This document shows positions 62,132 to 64,000 of a stretch of DNA of 64,000 nt, in pieces (within the stretch, counting starts at the first letter, position 1; each line of letters begins with the position of its first letter). The translations under genes were made by a program, and so were the position numbers. The notes under the pieces are model-generated. The model was not told the origin of the DNA, did no database searches, and was given only the letters and a program-made list of their open reading frames with translations. This DNA comes from Paenibacillus xylanexedens (lineage in GTDB: Bacteria; Bacillota; Bacilli; Paenibacillales; Paenibacillaceae), in assembly GCF_001908275.1 (NCBI RefSeq), contig NZ_CP018620.1, positions 6,200,001 through 6,264,000 on the forward strand, written 5' to 3'.

Positions 62132-63198
62132 ACAGATTGCTGCTCCAGTTGTGCAATAGCCGCCATTACTGCTTCTTCCGTATCTTCAACAACAAGTGGC
62201 TCAGTCGCTACTGTTTTGATCGCAATATTAGGATCTTTCAGGCCATTACCTGTCAGTACACAAACTACAGTCTCTCCGCCTTTAAAGTACCCTTCACTCT
62301 TCAGTTTGTATACACCGGCAAGGGAAGCCGCAGAAGCAGGTTCAGCAAAAATCCCTTCCCGAGAAGCAAGTGTACGATACGCTGTCAGGATTTGTTCATC
62401 CGTTACATAGTTGATCTGTCCACCAGATTCCTCAGCTGCAGCTACTGCCGTTTTCCAGCTCGCCGGATTACCGATTCGAATTGCTGTTGCTACTGTTTCA
62501 GGTTCAAGGATCGGCTCACCTTTGACAATGGCCATCGCACCTTCTGCTTCGAAACCAACCATACGTGGAAGCGTGTTGGACTTGCCTGCCTCTTTATATT
62601 CTTTGAAGCCTTTCCAATAAGCCGAGATATTACCCGCATTACCGACTGGAATAGCCAGAACGTCAGGCGCTTCGCCAAGTTGTTCAATTACTTCAAACGC
62701 TGCTGTCTTCTGTCCTTCAATCCGGAACGGATTCACAGAGTTTACAAGCGTGATCGGATGTTTGGCTGTGATCTCACGCACAATCTCCAGTGCACGGTCA
62801 AAGTTACCATTAATCGCGATCACCTTAGCTCCATAGATCATGGCTTGGGCCAGTTTACCCAGTGCAATGTTATTATTCGGGATCAGTACGATACAATTAA
62901 GGCCACCACGTGCGGCGTAGGCCGCTGCAGCTGCTGACGTATTACCTGTGGATGCACACATGATCGTACGGCTGCCCTCTTCCATAGCTTTGGCAACAGC
63001 CATAACCATACCGCGGTCTTTGAAAGATCCCGTAGGGTTCAAACCTTCATACTTGAAATAAACATTCAAACCGAGTTCCTCAGACAGATTCTCTGCATGA
63101 ATCAACGGTGTATTTCCTTCCTGAAGTGTAAGCAGGGGTGTATTTTCATTAACTGGAAGGTGCTCTCTGTACGTTTGCAAAAGTCCTTGATATCTCAT
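62128..63198 (-). CDS. thrC: Threonine synthase
   Basis: PLP enzyme converting O-phosphohomoserine to threonine. The 356 residues begin with [15 protein letters not shown] and contain the PLP lysine in [11 protein letters not shown] (about residue 60), the [12 protein letters not shown] region and [15 protein letters not shown]. It is of the short (Gram-positive, fold II) type. The ATG at 63198 lies after AGGAG. Its stop overlaps the thrB start, and hom lies upstream with a 115-bp gap. Confidence 0.96.
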   Translation of the reverse strand: MRYQGLLQTYREHLPVNENTPLLTLQEGNTPLIHAENLSEELGLNVYFKYEGLNPTGSFKDRGMVMAVAKAMEEGSRTIMCASTGNTSAAAAAYAARGGLNCIVLIPNNNIALGKLAQAMIYGAKVIAINGNFDRALEIVREITAKHPITLVNSVNPFRIEGQKTAAFEVIEQLGEAPDVLAIPVGNAGNISAYWKGFKEYKEAGKSNTLPRMVGFEAEGAMAIVKGEPILEPETVATAIRIGNPASWKTAVAAAEESGGQINYVTDEQILTAYRTLASREGIFAEPASAASLAGVYKLKSEGYFKGGETVVCVLTGNGLKDPNIAIKTVATEPLVVEDTEEAVMAAIAQLEQQSV

Positions 63199-63313
63199 TG
63201 TGGGTAAACTCCTTTATGTTTTAATAATCTGAAATGATGACCTGTTGAACCGGATATGATTAACTTGTACGTTATAACTGAAATAATTGAGATGCCGTAT
63301 GGGATAAGGACAA

Positions 63314-64000
63314 TTATCCTTCGACCCGGTAGACACTCTTAATGCGGCGAATGACGCTGAGTGATTCAAAATGTTTTAACACTTTATCCATGCTTGCCTT
63401 ACTTGCATTATGTGTAACGATAATGATCTCGGCATCCGGGTTGTGCTCATTCGGCTGTTGAACAACCGACGCCAGACTGACATCATATTCTGCGAAAATT
63501 TGTGTGATTTGTGCCAATACACCGGCTTTGTCGTCTACGTGTAGTAAAATAAAGTTTTTCGACACGATCTGCTCGTCGCTTTGTAGTCGCTTAATCTTAT
63601 AAGGCACAATGGCTTTGAGACCGTTCACGCCAAGTTTAAGGTTTTTGGTAACCGCCACAATGTCAGCTACAACCGAAGTTGCCGTTGGGAGTTCTCCCGC
63701 ACCAGCACCGTAGAACATCGTCTCCCCTACAGCTTCACCGTGTACATATACTGCGTTGAACACACCGTTGACTGAAGCAATCGGGTGATTCTGTCTAACC
63801 ATTGTCGGCTGAACGCTGATCGTGATCTCATCGCCAATACGGTCCGCAATACCAAGTAACTTCATCTCATAGCCCAGTCTTTTGGCATACATAATGTCTT
63901 CACGAGTTACGGAGGATATTCCTTTAACGGTTACATCCTTCAACTCCACATTGGTACGGAAACCGAGTGTACTCAAGATCGCCATTTTGCGAGCTGCGTC
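63314..64000 (-). CDS. hom: Homoserine dehydrogenase, C-terminal part (5' end beyond the window)
   Basis: NADP-dependent enzyme reducing aspartate semialdehyde to homoserine, the branch leading to threonine and methionine. The visible 228 residues cover the second half of the catalytic domain (starting ...DAARKMAILSTLGFR, GISSVTREDIMYAKRLGYEMKLLGIADR, MFYGAGAGELPTATSVVADI) and the C-terminal ACT domain (about the last 75 residues, LLHVDDKAGVLAQITQIFAEYDVSLASVVQQP). The frame remains open at 64000; an internal ATG at 63985 is not the start. The N-terminal Rossmann domain is missing. Upstream regulation lies outside the window. Confidence 0.95.
   Translation of the reverse strand, partial: DAARKMAILSTLGFRTNVELKDVTVKGISSVTREDIMYAKRLGYEMKLLGIADRIGDEITISVQPTMVRQNHPIASVNGVFNAVYVHGEAVGETMFYGAGAGELPTATSVVADIVAVTKNLKLGVNGLKAIVPYKIKRLQSDEQIVSKNFILLHVDDKAGVLAQITQIFAEYDVSLASVVQQPNEHNPDAEIIIVTHNASKASMDKVLKHFESLSVIRRIKSVYRVEG

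Overview
The window looks like chromosomal DNA of a spore-forming, low-to-mid GC Firmicute, most probably Paenibacillus. The evidence is T-box leaders, strong GGAGG ribosome binding sites, sporulation genes (spoVB, bofC, a SpoIID-domain gene, a LysM coat-type gene), and gene order that follows the Bacillus subtilis alaS / cymR-desulfurase-mnmA / rarA / tcdA-aspS-hisS / dtd-relA-apt-recJ-secDF / comN-spoVB-yrbG-yrzE / yajC-tgt-queA-ruvBAC-bofC region. Genus is inferred from memory of synteny, not from a search. Most genes lie on the minus strand. I saw no insertion sequence, prophage, CRISPR array or toxin-antitoxin pair.

Layout, left to right. 1-2.7 kb: the N-terminal half of alaS behind a T-box leader with a consensus promoter, then an AI-2E-type permease. 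2.9-7.7 kb: a zinc-ribbon protein, a PRC-barrel protein, cysteine desulfurase, an unfamiliar heptad-repeat coiled-coil gene, CymR, and mnmA on the plus strand (sulfur supply and tRNA thiolation). 7.7-9.9 kb: rarA with two overlapping fluoride-channel genes. 9.9-12.6 kb: a LysR / SDR / EamA divergon, the most accessory-looking block. 12.7-20 kb: helD, a 56-residue membrane protein, a TetR-DUF4097 pair with its own operator, a BmrA-like ABC exporter and an AzgA-type purine permease. 20.2-25 kb: tcdA, aspS, hisS and a second T-box leader. 25-28.5 kb: a SEC-C/TPR protein, a long intergenic region with unexplained signals, two stress-type genes and a small 55-codon gene. 28.5-37 kb: dtd, relA, uraA, apt, recJ and a CDF exporter. 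37-50.9 kb: secDF, comN, spoVB, DUF421, yrzE, yajC, tgt, queA, a SpoIID/SPOR protein, ruvB, ruvA, ruvC, bofC.

51-57.3 kb: a complete rRNA operon on the minus strand, with tandem promoters, 16S, 23S, 5S and then nine tRNAs (Asn, Glu, Val, fMet, Asp, Gly, Arg, Leu, Pro) ending at a terminator. Inverted repeats flank both the 16S and the 23S and should form the precursor processing stems. 57.4-64 kb: a LysM spore-coat-type protein, ilvE, and the hom-thrC-thrB-pheA amino-acid operon, with hom cut by the window end.

Most of the window is conserved housekeeping and sporulation DNA. I found no convincing undescribed multi-gene system. The best leads are small: the intergenic region 26409-26956, a 55-codon gene hidden under a longer spurious frame at 28298-28465, the 5176-5592 coiled-coil gene that splits a conserved sulfur cluster, the TetR-DUF4097 unit with its operator, and the SDR/EamA divergon with a perfect 16-bp palindrome.
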